From: Druceiella hillmani
Lineage: Eukaryota; Arthropoda; Insecta; Lepidoptera; Hepialidae
Assembly (NCBI GenBank): GCA_039881145.1
Contig: JAYKKI010000032.1
Span: 12,476,001-12,540,000, forward strand
DNA: 64,000 nt
Reading direction: 5' to 3'
The notes beneath the pieces are model-generated. The model had not been told where the DNA came from and did no database searches. It saw only the letters and a program-made list of their open reading frames with translations. Below, one piece after another: positions 46,385 to 59,040 of this stretch (positions within the stretch are counted from its first letter, which is position 1; each line of letters starts with the position of its first letter). Both the position numbers and the translations under genes were made by a program.

Positions 46385-48730
46385 TAAAATTCTAATGTAT
46401 GCAACTATAACAGTTATCTATAAACGATATGAAAGGCTATGAAATACAACAAAATATTGTAATGAATATTAATTACAACTAAAGGCGTTCAAAACCTTAC
46501 TTCGCTCCTTCAGGCATCTGTACATCGGTTCCATGGTACATTTCATGTATATTAAAATTCAAACCGAGCATGAATTTACAATATATAATGTATGCAGCTA
46601 TAAGTTATCTATAAACGATAGGAAATGTCATGAAATCAAACAAAATATTGTAATAAATATGGATTACAACTAAAGTTGACTACTTTAAAGGTGTGTAAAA
46701 CTTTACTTCTGTCCTTTAGGCATCTGGACATCGGTTTCATAGTACATTTCATCTATATTAAAATTCAAACCGAGCATGAATTTACAATATATAATGTATG
46801 CAGCTATAAGTTATCTATAAACGATAGGAAATGTCATGAAATGAAACAAAATATTGTAATAAATATGAATTACAACTAAAGTTGACTACTCTAAAGGCGT
46901 TTAAAACATTACTTCGCTCCTTTAAATATCTGTACATCGGTGTTATAGTAAATTTTATGTATATTAAAATTCAAATCAAGTGTGGATTTACAATGTCTAA
47001 TATATGTAACTCACTTATCTATAGATTATACGAAACACCGTGAAATATAACAAAATATGTTAACAAATATGAATTACAACTAAAGTTGACTACCCTAAAG
47101 GCGTTTAAAACATTACTTCGCTCCTTTAAATATCTGTACATCGGTGTTATAGTAAATTTTATGTATATTAAAATTCAAATCAAGTGTGGATTTACAATGT
47201 CTAATATATGTAACTCACTTATCTATAGATTATACGAAACACCGTGAAATATAACAAAATATGTTAACAAATATGAATTACAACTAAAGTTGACTACCCT
47301 AAAGGCGTTTAAAACATTACTTCGCTCCTTTAAATATCTGTACATCGGTGTTATAGTAAATTTTATGTATATTAAAATTCAAATCAAGTGTGGATTTACA
47401 ATGTCTAATATATGTAACTCACTTATCTATAGATTATACGAAACACCGTGAAATATAACAAAATATGTTAACAAATATGAATTACAACTAAAGTTGACTA
47501 CCCTAAAGGCGTTTAAAACATTACTTCGCTCCTTTAAATATCTGTACATCGGTGTTATAGTAAATTTTATGTATATTAAAATTCAAATCAAGTGTGGATT
47601 TACAATGTCTAATATATGTAACTCACTTATCTATAGATTATACGAAACACCGTGAAATATAACAAAATATGTTAACAAATATGAATTACAACTAAAGTTG
47701 ACTACCCTAAAGGCGTTTAAAACATTACTTCGCTCCTTTAAATATCTGTACATCGGTGTTATAGTAAATTTTATGTATATTAAAATTCAAATCAAGTGTG
47801 GATTTACAATGTCTAATATATGTAACTCACTTATCTATAGATTATACGAAACACCGTGAAATATAACAAAATATGTTAACAAATATGAATTACAACTAAA
47901 GTTGACTACTTTAAAGGCGTATAAAACCTTACTTCGCTCCTTTAAATATCTGTACATCGGTTTTATAGTACATTTTATGTATATTAATATTCAAATCAAG
48001 TGTGGATTTACAATGACTAATATATGTAACTCAATTATCTATAAACGATACAAAATACCAAGAAATACCACAAAATATGGTAATAAATACAAAGTTGACT
48101 ATTTTAAAGGCGTGTAAAACCTTACTTCGCTCCTTTAGGCATCTGTACATCGATTTCATAGTACGTTTCATGTGCAATAAAATTCAAACCAAACATGAAT
48201 TTACAATATATAATGTATGCAGCTATAAGTTATCTATAAACGATAGGAAATGTCATGACATAAAACAAAATATTGTAATAAATTTGAATTACAACTAAAG
48301 GCGTTCAAAACCTTACTTCGCTCCTTTAAGCATCTGTACATCGGTTTTATAGTACATTTTATGTATATTAAAATTCAAACCAAGCATGGATTTACAATAT
48401 CTAATATATACAGCTATAACAGTTATCTATGAACGATACGAAATGCCTTAAAATACAACAAAATATGATTATAAACACGAATTACAACTAAAGTTGACTA
48501 CTCTAAAGGCGTATAAAACCTCAGTTTGATCCTTGAGGCATATATACATCGTTTTCATAGTACATTTTATGTATATTAATATTCAAACCAAGTATGGATT
48601 TACAGTTTCTTATGTATACAGCTATAACAGTCATCTATAAACTACATGAAATGGTATAAAATACGATAAATTGGTAAGAAATGTGAATAAAAACCAGAGT
48701 TGAGTACTCTAAAGGCATACGAGAGTTACT
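46385..48730. repeat. 204-bp tandem array, about 11 units with a homogenised core
   Basis: Boundaries at the attacaactaaag motif fall near 46470, 46663, 46867, 47072, 47276, 47480, 47684, 47888, 48288 and 48480. Units between 46867 and 47888 are nearly identical and exactly 204 bp; those on both sides are diverged and 185-215 bp long. Frames of about 70 codons seen in the diverged units (46676, 47902, 48077) are closed by a stop in the core units. Confidence 0.95.
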
Positions 48731-49084
48731 TCTCTCTTTTAGACATCCTGTACATGGGATTCATAACGAACGCCGCCCCGGAGGCTGCAGCTATTCAATT
48801 TGTTATGCATTTTTTTACTTTCTCGGAAGATACGTGAGAGGGAATTATTTGAGTTGGTTACGGCGCGGATTATGTTTTGAAGTAAGGGTCTTGGCTGAAT
48901 AAAGGCATCGACTAGGAACGATAAAACGGCGATACAGGGTCGGTTTTTTTTCCTTGGTTTTTTTTACGACGAGGAACGGCTGAACGTTTGTTCTGTTACG
49001 ATAAAGTAGAATATTGCTATTGATTTTTATGTAAGTCTATTCTTGATATTGTTAGTTTGCCATAATTTATTTCTTAATAGCAAA
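48731..49084. other. No gene recognised
   Basis: GC-richer around 48760-48990; no coding frame or repeat recognised. Confidence 0.35.
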
Positions 49085-49250
49085 AATAGAACCATTCTAG
49101 GGTCATTCAGACGTCTGTCCTTTGTCACAGCCGTTTTTCTCTGAAATCGTTTGACATAGAATGTTGAATTTAGGCATTGTAATTGTGCTTATTTACATGT
49201 TTATTTGGCAAGTAAGAACCTCAAAAATTATTATTTGAGATTTTTGAAGC
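49085..49250 (+). repeat. Lepidopteran-type dispersed repeat, family 1
   Basis: tagaaccattctagggtcat ... cgtctgtcctttgtcacagc cgtttttctc follows family order in the plus orientation. Confidence 0.6.
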
Positions 49251-49580
49251 TTCAAGTTGATTATAATAAAATTTCTTCCAATCGTATGGTGTGTCAATCG
49301 AAGGGGTAGATCATAAAAATTACTAACCTTTTTCTTTTCACAATTTTATGTAAGGTCGTTCTAGGGACATTGTTGAAAATGCTAAGAGAAAATAAAACTC
49401 CTTTCTCTATCTCCAAAACTTCGAAAGGTAAAATTATAAAGAAAATAGTGTCGTAGAAGTTTACTTGAAAATTGTAATAATGATTTTAAGTCTCATAGTT
49501 TTTGGGAAAATCACGTTTCTCTTCTTACGCCTGTGAAAAGAAGGCTATTCAATATATTTAGATGGTAAAAAGTAATAATT
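49251..49580. other. No feature seen
   Basis: AT-rich DNA leading into the 157-bp repeat. Confidence 0.35.
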
Positions 49581-49975
49581 AACATTTTCAAACAGCAAAA
49601 TAGTTTAATACTAACTAACTTTTAAAAATAGGTACCTAACGATGATTTAGGTAAGGCGAGTTATACTAATACTTAACAGAGTTATTATAATACTTGCCAT
49701 ATTCCTGAAGTTAGACCCTAAGGTTTTAAACAATATTAACATTTTCAAACAGCAAAATAGTTTAATAGAAATATTAATTAACTTTTATATATAGGTACTT
49801 AAATCATCGTAAGGCGAGTTATATTAATACTCAACAGAGTTATTTTAATACTTGCCATATTCCTGAAGTTAGGCCCTAAGGTTTTAAACAATATTAACAT
49901 TTTCAAACAGCAAAATAGTTTAATAGAAATACTAATTAACTTTTATATATAGGTACCTAAATCATCGTTTTCAAA
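49581..49975. repeat. 157-bp tandem repeat, 2.5 copies
   Basis: Units beginning aacattttcaaacagcaaaa start at 49581, 49738 and 49896. They share ttcctgaagttag.ccctaag and aggta.ctaaatcatcg. Confidence 0.92.
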
Positions 49976-50290
49976 TATATATTGATATATAAACACATCC
50001 ATATGTTAAGAAGAATGAGTGAAGCGAAAAAGTATATCAGGGTTGAGGAGATAGATAGTGTTTCATATATAAACGTCGTGCTGTTAAGCCAAGATGACAG
50101 AGTTGGTGAAGGTATTGATGGAATTATTTTCATTGGGCACGCAATCCCTATTTAACTACTCATGCCTCCATACTAAATTAAGACTTATTGTTTAAATATC
50201 GCCTAAATAAAATTATATTGTTAGTTTCTATATATATTGCCGCAACGAGTTACACCGCTGCGATGGAGACAAAACACTCTCGCCGGGCAG
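49976..50290. other. No gene recognised
   Basis: Unassigned DNA with no array or coding frame. Confidence 0.35.
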
Positions 50291-50560
50291 ACAGATGCAG
50301 CTGAAGGCTGAGAAAGGATTTATTCCGCAAGTGGAATGCGACATGCAACAATGCATTTCGACACAATGCAATTGTGGAGTGAATTTGCAAAATAAAATTA
50401 ATTTGGTAAATTTATTGTTGCAATTAGTGGGTACATACTGCTATGGATACTATTGCTTATATACGTGTGAGGTAACATACCTACCTTGTATTCCAAGGCA
50501 TATCGGATGCAAGTCTTGCCGGCGGCTGCGCTCGCGGTTATGGTAGAATTGGTGTTATTG
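50291..50560 (+). other. Cys-rich open frame, not called as a gene
   Basis: From ATG 50295 an 83-codon frame has several Cys residues (VECDMQQCISTQCNCGVNLQ; later CYGYYCLYTCEVTYLPCIPR). The DNA is GC-richer than its flanks and contains near-repeats of atgcaacaatgca / caatgcaattg, which account for much of the Cys content. There is no signal peptide and no splice or promoter context. Confidence 0.25.
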
Positions 50561-50810
50561 CGAAGATCGAAGGTAAATTGCTCTTTCAATGATTCTGTTG
50601 TATTGAATGAACGAAGAAATGTTTGCTCCATATACATCAATTGCATAAGTCTTTCTATAATAATAGTTGAGTGTCGTCATTCAAAAACTAGTTACGAACG
50701 AATGGAACTCGCACGTAATATTATACATAATCTATTAAACTAATTATACATATTTTCATAAATGACTGGCATAAAAGATATTGTGAATTAAAAAAAACTT
50801 TTAAGCGCCG
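50561..50810. other. No feature seen
   Basis: Overlapping frames on both strands (50398-50646 minus, 50486-50743 plus) have no motif. Confidence 0.35.
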
Positions 50811-50967
50811 GTGGAACTCGCACTACGAGGGTTACGTACACGTTTAGGTATTTATACACATTTAACAGTAGATAATATTCCTAATGAACTATTTGCAACA
50901 TTTTAATTTTTTAGAACGAAAATAATTGCGTACTCTATCTTTCACAGACGCATATTTAAAAAAAATG
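50811..50967 (+). repeat. Lepidopteran-type dispersed repeat, family 3
   Basis: gtggaactcgcactacgagg gttacgtaca is the clearest member here. It continues with cacatttaacagtagataat and a cacagacgcatatttaaaaa end. Confidence 0.65.
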
Positions 50968-50999
50968 TTATTTGATATAAATTAACGATTTTAGGATTT

Positions 51000-51325
51000 T
51001 TTCCTTTACTTAAGACCTTGCTTCTTGCCAAATTTCATTATTCTAAATCAACGTAAAGTTCCCTATAAGTTTCGATTGTCAAGTGCGAGTGTCAAAATAT
51101 ATGGTATAAATGGCCGTATTTTTATGATTCTTTTTGATTGCCTTGACTTAGAAACTAGATTTTTTTTACAACTCCAAGGGACCGTAGACCTAACTATTAT
51201 ATTAATTTCAACTTGATACTTCTACGCGATCCTGAGAAAAAGAATCTTGACAGACCGACAGACGAACAACGAAGTGATCCTATAAGGGTTCCCTTTTCTT
51301 TTTGAGGTACGGAACTCTAAAAAAA
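51000..51325 (-). repeat. Lepidopteran-type dispersed repeat, family 2
   Basis: It is the reverse orientation of 35345-35760: cttgccaaatttcattattc, ggccgtatttttatgattc, caagggaccgtagacct, gatcctataagggttccc and ttttgaggtacggaactcta in order. Confidence 0.7.
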
Positions 51326-53560
51326 GCTACTCGATTTAGAATCATCGGCCATTATTTTCCGATAATATAGATCATCTAATAATAACACTATTTTTTATCA
51401 TTTGGATTTTAACAGTTTCAGAGATAGGGAGGGGGCATATCCCTTTGTGGACATTTTCAGCAGTATCTCTGAAACTATCTCACTCATGAGTCCCTCTTAC
51501 AACGACACATACGATTGAAAAAAATAATCTGAAAACATCATTTTCCATCTCTATATTTTCGGTAAAACTATTCAGAAAAATACTAATATGTGGGTAAGCA
51601 TGTTAAGTGCTTTATCATTATACAAACGTCAAGTGTCCACGTCAAAGAGTATTTGAGAAAAACGACTGTAATACGTCAGTGATTTTTATAAGGCACCAAG
51701 CCCTAACAAACAAATTTTATTCACAGAAAATAAATATTATTACCCCGAAGTGTCCATGTAAATGATACTAACAATATATTTTATGCTAAATGTGTCAATA
51801 TTGTCAATAAACAAAATTTATTGTAATTTTATTACTCTCTGTAGACAATAATTAATAACGAGAATAAGTTATTAACTATAAAAGTTTTATGGTAATTGCT
51901 TCAATATTATTAATATATAAAGTTGAATATAATGTATACTCAACTACGTGTATATACTAATAATATTACTTACGACTGAGAGCATAACGAAAACTGAAAC
52001 AAACTAAATTTTCTTTACTAGTGACCTATTCACTAATGCGCTAAGTGATTGGAAGCGTAGGAGGCAACTTTATCTATCGCTTGTTCTCGGTACTACCAAT
52101 ATGTTTCACTTTCTGTTACGGTCTCATTTCTCAACAAATAAACTTTCGCTATCGTATCAAAATAAGTTTCACTTCAAAAAGCATGTCATAATTGAACGCA
52201 TCGCGCAATATGCAATTGTTGCACACGTTTGTAAATCGTTTTTTGTGTCTACGGTCTTAAAATTACTAGGTACGAAGTCACTGTACATCTATTCTTCATA
52301 ATATGAGTATTTATATAAACATTGGCCTTGGAAGTTCGACATATGGTGGACAGTCATCTTCAAGGCGAAAATATCTAGCTCCACTTAGTATAAACAATAT
52401 TTGCCTGTATAATCATCTATGACTTCGACTTTATTTATAGCCTGTACCAATGAAGTATACTCACTGAATTGGACTTTATAAACAATCCGCTAAACGAAAA
52501 ATTGTTTGCGTTTAACATTTATTTTTTTTGTTATTATTGTATAATGGTTTATTCTGTAAATATGAAACACGTCCGTATAGGCTTATTTCGATGTTATCCA
52601 TTATAAATATTGGAATGCGCGACACTAAAAACGGAAACCGAAATTTACTGACAGATATATGTAGATATATTTTCCACACCCCTATTACCACGATCGCTGT
52701 TCAATGGTATAACAGAATCTGATTTCTTCAGGACCGAGGTATTATCAGCTGATTCGTTATAAAAAACTGGCATCTTAATATGGTACGCAGATGTTGATCA
52801 TCAAAAAGAGAAATATAGAAAATATATATAAGTCCTAGTTGCAAGAATATTTTGTTTTTTGGCCTATGTAATTGGAAAAATAAAATAAAACTGTTAATAA
52901 TAATAGACGAAAGAACTCACTACAACATGTACAATATGATTTTATCAAATATTGGTTTAAAATTAGGTATAATTTACGAATATGCGGATAGAGAATTAAA
53001 AACATATTCTGAAATATTTACTAACGTTTAATCAAGTTTAACAAGCGAGCAAAAAATTAAATCACCTTTAAAAATACACGCCCTTTTCACTTCATCGTGA
53101 TACAAAAATATAAATTTAAATATATTGCAATTGTAAAAACAAATATTAAAGAATGTAAATGGCTGTAAAGAAAAAATAATATGTGGTAGAAAATTGTAGA
53201 AAAAATATGTGGTAGAAAATTGTAGAAAAAAACAAAGAATATATAATTTTAACGAAAAAATAAATCCAAAAAATAGCAAGCGATCGAAAGATATAATCTA
53301 CAAATAGTTTATTAGCAAAATCGTTCAGAGCTTACTTACTATTAAAGTGAAACTTGCTCTACTCGTTACCACTGTTATTAGATAGAAATTACTAGTTTTC
53401 CAGTAAAGAGCCAGTAATAACCATTTCGTGTCCAGTACAGTTTACATTTTCACTGATATCGAGAAAAGAAAATTTCAAAAGGTACTTTAGTAGCTGAGTG
53501 GCCCACTTCCTTTTTCAAGCCTTCCTCATTGTAGTCAACAAATTAAATCTTTTTAATTGG
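51326..53560. other. No gene recognised
   Basis: AT-rich, many short chance frames. A aatatgtggtagaaaattgt doublet lies at about 53178-53231. No transposon ends were seen. Confidence 0.35.
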
Positions 53561-53564
53561 CACA

Positions 53565-53665
53565 GCTGAACAGCTAGAGCACAGAACCACGTTGAATAAC
53601 AAGCATGACCAAGCGCATAAAACAGCTGGCCTGTAGAACCACGCTAAACAACACGAGTGACAGCA
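53565..53665. repeat. Imperfect 50-58-bp duplication
   Basis: cagctgaacagctagagcac agaaccacgttgaataacaa is followed by aacagctggcctgtagaacc acgctaaacaaca, a diverged second copy. Confidence 0.5.
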
Positions 53666-56529
53666 GGTGTAATCGGGAACCAGGGACAGGGAGGATTTTT
53701 AAATCTGAGGACACGGAGAGTTTGGAAAATAGTGGGCCCTTAGGATTAAAATGCGAAAAAATATATAAAAAGAAACGTATCAGTATATATTGGTACTATT
53801 AAAGCTATTCGGTACTGTATAATCAATTATGTAACAGTATTGACCGTTCAACGAGACCAAAACACAAAATGACATCATATGCGACCTGAACAGGTTGCTA
53901 TTGAGTTCGCAACGGTGTGGCTGTGGCAGTGAGTTAACAATTTGTTTGCAATGTTCACAAACTAAAATGTCAACGGGGAACGGCCTCACACTGTTTAACG
54001 ATCCATTCTGTTGACGATATTAACCCACATCGGTCGTGGGAATATTAGTTTTATTTGGAACGAAGTGTGTTCTGCAACAAAATAATAAAAGGCCTATGCA
54101 CAATACAGAATGGTTTCAGCGTCAGCGGAAGATACTATCGGAATCCTTTGCTTTGTTCTGTCATGAAAGAAGTGTCAAAGACAATGTAAAATTTAGTTTT
54201 GTAATTAGGTACTTGTTGAATGATCAACGGCTGATAAGAACATTGTTCTGATACACTCTGTCTGAGTGGCTTCCGACGGCATTAGTACGTTTTAGGAAAA
54301 GCAAATTTTTATGTTTTCCTTTTTTTTAAACAAAAACACTCATAAAACACAACGTTAAACAAACAAATTTTAGCAATTTAAAAAAAATTAAAAGAATAGA
54401 TTCAAAACTTTTTTATTAAATTAATCCTGAGCTACTTTTCTAAGCGATTTAATTACTACTATTAATTAGGTATCTAGTTCAAAAAAACTATAAAAAATTA
54501 TTCGATACAAAAACATAATTTGTGTGAAAATAAATTTGTTTGCCACCGTTTGTTTTTTTTATAAAAGATATCGCGAGTAGCCATTATAATTATTCAAAAA
54601 AAGGTTCAAAGCAAATTTTCCTTCAAAATTAAACAAACAAAAATAGTAAAAAATTCATTTTGCTAAAATGCACATGGTCCTTCTTAATTATTTAACTTTA
54701 TAAAACAATGAAAAGGTGATTAGCTAGAAAGGCTATTTTAAGATTTTTTCCTTAGTTAGAAGTCCAAAAGATATCATTAAATTAACATCAACAATTCGAA
54801 TCATTCCTCGTAAACGTATGTTAGTAAAGGAAAACAGTGAAAAAAAAAGAAATTTGGCTAAAGAACGCTTGTTCCATAGATTGCTTAATTAATGGCTTGT
54901 CCCGTTTTCATTATTTACAGGCGGTAAGACGTACCTAAATACCGGGTTTAAAATTGCTATTTTAAAGGTAGGTGTTAAATTTTTCTTAAAATTCAAAAGT
55001 TGTCATTAAATGTAACGACAACAATTTAAATAATGCAAGTCATCTGTTTTGGTAACAAATAACTTTTTTTTAATCTAACATTTATGTTGCATCCCACTCT
55101 TCTCCTTTGCACAATTTTTCAAAATATACGTATAAATATGAAAGAAAAAGTAATTTCCATATTTTCTTTTCACATTTCAACCACAATTTTGTTTCTCTTT
55201 GGTTCGTACAGTTTGTTGTTTTGTTACGTTCATCTTTTTCATTTCGCAATCTGTTACGATTTTCCTCATTATAGGTATATCACGTTACACAGCTTCGTTT
55301 GCCCAGTAGAGATTACGAGTGTAACAAAAGTGTAACATTAATAATAATCCCCGAATATATCAATGCATTAAAAACAATGGTTAAATAAAATATGGAAAAT
55401 ATCTAAGTTAATTTTTCGCCGGTCTCCAGAAGTAGTAATTCTTTGTATTTAATTAAAATTCTACGATTGTTTGCCACGACGAAGGAATTTACAAAGGGTA
55501 AGATGAGATTAATAAGATCTTAAGTTAACCCTATGCAAAGTTAAGTTCATACTTTTACAAAGTCACGAAAACGTAAAATTCTTTGCCACAGATATGAAAT
55601 TTCGCCTAGCTATGGGTATAATCCAAGATTAATTACAATTGCTCGGTTTCAATTAAAAATATCGTGAAATTAGAACTTTTCGTTTATGGCCCGTTACTAT
55701 TGCATTTATTTCTGCCAACAAGTTTAATTGGCAAAGTTTACGGTTCATTTCGTTTAATCTGTTCTGGTAATGATGATTTAGAACGGTCCTGTCGTTACTG
55801 ACTCTACACTTTCTTATTTTATATCAGGAAACGAACTGTTACCTCGAGATATGAGATTTATATTATACTTTTAATTGATAGAAACAAGGAAAAGGGAAGA
55901 TTCTGCAAAGGCCACAAATAACGCGTTACATAGGTATGGATATATCTGAAAAATAACATTCAATACTTCTAGTTTACCGTTCCCTTTTGTTCAAGATGTA
56001 AATTTCAGCATATTTTTATGACGAGGAAAAGGCGCCACGAATGCAATATAGTCTCATTAATTTGTTATTGTTGAACGGGAGAGATTTAGAAACAAGTTTT
56101 TGTCCTAAAAAAACGCCTTTTAGGTTTTCGACATCGTTTTGTGCCAAAATAAATAGTGCAGCCGCCTGTAGTTAGTCTTGGGTGAGGGAGTGGAAATTAA
56201 AGTACTTGTGTTTTACATTCATTCAATCGCCTAAAAGGTCATATAGTACTGAACTTAAAGGGAGGGCGGGGCTCACTGTGGTCGAGTTAAAATGGAATAT
56301 ACCTGTAGTATGTAAATATAAAAGTTTGGAGATTTATGGGTTCACTGTATTGCTATTAAACTATTTATAAATATTATTATTATTTAAATGATTGCCTAGG
56401 ATATCTTTCCCAAACTTTGGAAACTTGATTACCTATATCTGTTTAATTTATTATTGAAAGTTGACTATATAATTTTGTGCTGAGATATTACTAAATACCT
56501 TTATTTTTACTTTCTTTACACTGTTACAT
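53666..56529. other. No gene recognised
   Basis: A minus-strand frame at 53989-53780 has a C-x2-C ... H-x-C pattern (LVCEHCKQIVNSLPQPHRCE) that could be a zinc-knuckle fragment but is otherwise featureless. The frame at 55084-55335 is almost entirely hydrophobic and T-driven. The rest is AT-rich DNA. Confidence 0.35.
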
Positions 56530-56640
56530 ATTGGTTTAAAAAGTCGGAGGGGTTGACTGACGAACGTACAATTGGACAGATGAGCGTGATGAAACTTTAG
56601 GGATTCCGTTTTTACAATTTAGCTACGGAATCCTAAATAG
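56530..56640 (-). repeat. Lepidopteran-type dispersed repeat, family 1
   Basis: tgactgacgaacgtacaatt ggacagatgagcg ... tagggattccgtttttacaa ... gctacggaatcctaaatag is the minus orientation of the family. Confidence 0.65.
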
Positions 56641-57033
56641 CTATTAACTCTACATGTGCCCTACCATATAAGTGTACGTCGGTATTATAAAAAAAATTAA
56701 ATTGCGTGTACAATTCACACACGGTAGAAGTGAAACTTCAGTATTAAAGAACTTACTTATTCCCACAATTAAAAATACATATAAATAATACACCCCGCTG
56801 CCTTTTTACCAAAGCTTTATAATACGCATGCGCATACACACGTATTAACACACATACTAACATACACACGTAGAACGCTCGGACCAGAGCAAGTATTAGA
56901 CAGTGTGCAATATAGATACACACCGACGCTTGCTCTCTCGCTGGGCAATATACAGACGCACACATATGTACAATGCTTATGTTAGATGAGAGGGAAATAC
57001 TCCAAATAGTGGCACAAAGAGGAGACCTGAAAT
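56641..57033. other. No gene; low-complexity cacaca-rich tract
   Basis: The tract acgcatgcgcatacacacgt with further acacac runs (56820-56970) produces a 94-codon minus-strand frame (57037-56753) that I regard as spurious. Confidence 0.4.
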
Positions 57034-57192
57034 TCAAATCACAACGATTCTAAAGAAGCTTTGCTTGTTTCTTTGTCGTGACGCATTTTCGTTTCAAATC
57101 ACAATGATTCTAAGGAAGCTTCAATTGTTTCTTTGTCGTGACGCATTTTCGTTTCATCGTGTTTAAAATCACAACGACTCTAAAGAAATTTC
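57034..57192. repeat. 60-bp tandem repeat, 2.5 copies
   Basis: tcaaatcacaacgattctaa ... tgtttctttgtcgtgacgca starts at 57034 and 57094; a third partial copy starts near 57164. Confidence 0.9.
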
Positions 57193-57203
57193 ACTTAAAA
57201 AAA

Positions 57204-57466
57204 TTTCATTCGAAAATAATAAATCCGAAAGTAATCTAGAGATTATATTAAAGTCACGACATTTAAACTCGCCTTTAAAGTATGTATGTGTATTTAAAGT
57301 ATGTATGAGTATTTAAAGTATGTATGAGTAGCAAAAGTTTAGAAAAAGTAGCCAAGTTTCACTGAAAAATGATAAATTGGAAAGTAATCTGGAGATTATA
57401 TTAAAGTAACTACATTTAAACTCGCCTTTAAGTTATTTAAAGTATATATGAGTAGCGAAAGCCATG
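57204..57466. repeat. 153-bp duplication with an internal simple repeat
   Basis: aaagtaatct.gagattatat taaagt..c.acatttaaact occurs at 57204 onward and again from 57357. Copy 1 has an expanded run of atttaaagtatgtatgagt. Confidence 0.85.
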
Positions 57467-58670
57467 CAACCTCATACAATCTCTAACTTGCATTACCTCG
57501 ATACCGTAAACGTCTATTATGTGGGTGGATAGGCACCGCTAGAAGTACAGCTACGCGGTTGCACAATAGCGCGTTTATTTTCGCTGTAAGCCATATATTA
57601 CATTAACTTATGCCAACGACGAATAAGTTAACATGGAAGTTGCAGCTTAGCGAAAATATGAAACTCTTTTTTCCTAAGCACCCTTATCTTAACTTTAATG
57701 TAGAAACTATTGTTTGTCCGTCAAAGTGCCCATTAACAATTACGGAGTGGACCCACTTAGGGAATTTTTTGTGTCATTCGTAGATAAAATCAACATTCCG
57801 TTCCGACTTTGGCGATTATAGCGTTATGTGTGGATAAAAAGAATTTTTTTCTACAAATTCCTTTCGGAATATAATAGAATTTTAAGGGTACGCTGTCCGT
57901 CGTTTTTTGAATTTAGGCTCATAAAGATCTTTATTAACAATTAATGATCAGAAAAAATTAACGTCTTGGAAAGAATTTCTGTCTATCTATTTGCGAATGC
58001 GAACGTTTCCAGTGTTATGGAAAATAAATTAAAGAATCTTATTTTCCCATCGTTTTCCGTAGTTTTAACACTGATTAAAGAGTGATGGAAGCTCTGTCAT
58101 GTTAGAATACTTGTTGTACCTACTGGATTAGTTTCAGTAGACCTATGGGTAGTATTTGGCTAAGAATTTGACTATTTATATTATGCTTCATTATAATGTA
58201 AGTCACGGATAATATTACCATTTTATATTATTTATATTGAGTTTATAAGTATATTTAAGTCTTTATATTCAAACATCACCGTATAAGATCATATAAAATG
58301 TACACACGTTGTTTTAAGATTAGTATAAAGCAAAAATTATATCTAATTAATGTTATATTTACTTATAATATTTACAAATTTTACTATTTTTACATGATTA
58401 TACAAGGGAATGGTATAATCGGTTAGTTTTAAAGTTGTTGTGTCTCTGTTACATTAAAATTCTGAACAGATTTAATAAATAAGGTTTCAGAAAATTGATT
58501 TTAGTCACGTCTAAAACATTAAAATTTAAATAACAATTCTTACTTGCATATGTTTATATATATCTGACCAAATGCCTCAATTACACCAATGTTCCTCTTT
58601 TAGATTTGTTTGATATTAGAAAATAAACTTAAGGGCAGAAAATTTAATGACTTATTATTTTTTAAAGTGT
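57467..58670. other. No gene recognised
   Basis: A GC-richer patch lies at 57510-57590; the remainder is AT-rich. Confidence 0.35.
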
Positions 58671-58879
58671 AACTGGTCTTTCTAATTGCCCCCTGGTCTT
58701 ACTAATTGCAATCTTTACTAATTGCCCACCTGAAGATGTTGTAATACAATGAAACCTAGGTCGTAGTAAAGAACTTAAAGAAAGTAGAAATAATACTACG
58801 TCGCGTAGTTTCATTTAATTGTGAATAATGAATTTCTACAAAATTAACGCCAAATATATTCAATATTTGCAACTGGTCT
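58671..58879 (+). mobile_element. Long-hairpin retroposon-like element, copy 5 (left arm missing)
   Basis: Only the right arm (from gcccacctgaagatgttgta at about 58724) and the 3' segment to attcaatattt are present. It is flanked by a 9-bp direct repeat, aactggtct, at 58671-58679 and 58871-58879. A truncated copy that still carries a target duplication shows that truncation happened during insertion. About 45 bp of unrelated filler containing three attgc-type repeats lies at its 5' end. Confidence 0.82.
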
Positions 58880-59040
58880 GTTAACTGTAACAACTTATTT
58901 ATTTATTAGTTTATAATATCATATTTGTACATATGGTGGACTTTATTATTACAACGGCAATCGGTTCTAATCAACCACAACCAAGGAACGCATGTAATTG
59001 GTTTAAATGTGGACTGCAAAATATTATTTTGTTATAATTT
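58880..59040. other. No feature seen
   Basis: AT-rich spacer. Confidence 0.35.

Noticed and set aside
46676..48298. Three related frames of about 70 codons in the 204-bp array
   Set aside because: 204 is a multiple of three, so frames carry over, but the best-conserved central units contain stops in the same frame.
50295..50546. Cys-rich secreted peptide gene
   Set aside because: No signal peptide; the Cys codons come partly from near-repeats of a tgcaa motif; overlapping frames on the other strand are equally open.
55084..55335. Possible membrane protein of 83 residues
   Set aside because: Hydrophobicity follows from T-rich composition; no start context, no splice sites, no motif.
56753..57037. 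94-codon minus-strand frame
   Set aside because: Runs through a cacaca-rich low-complexity tract.
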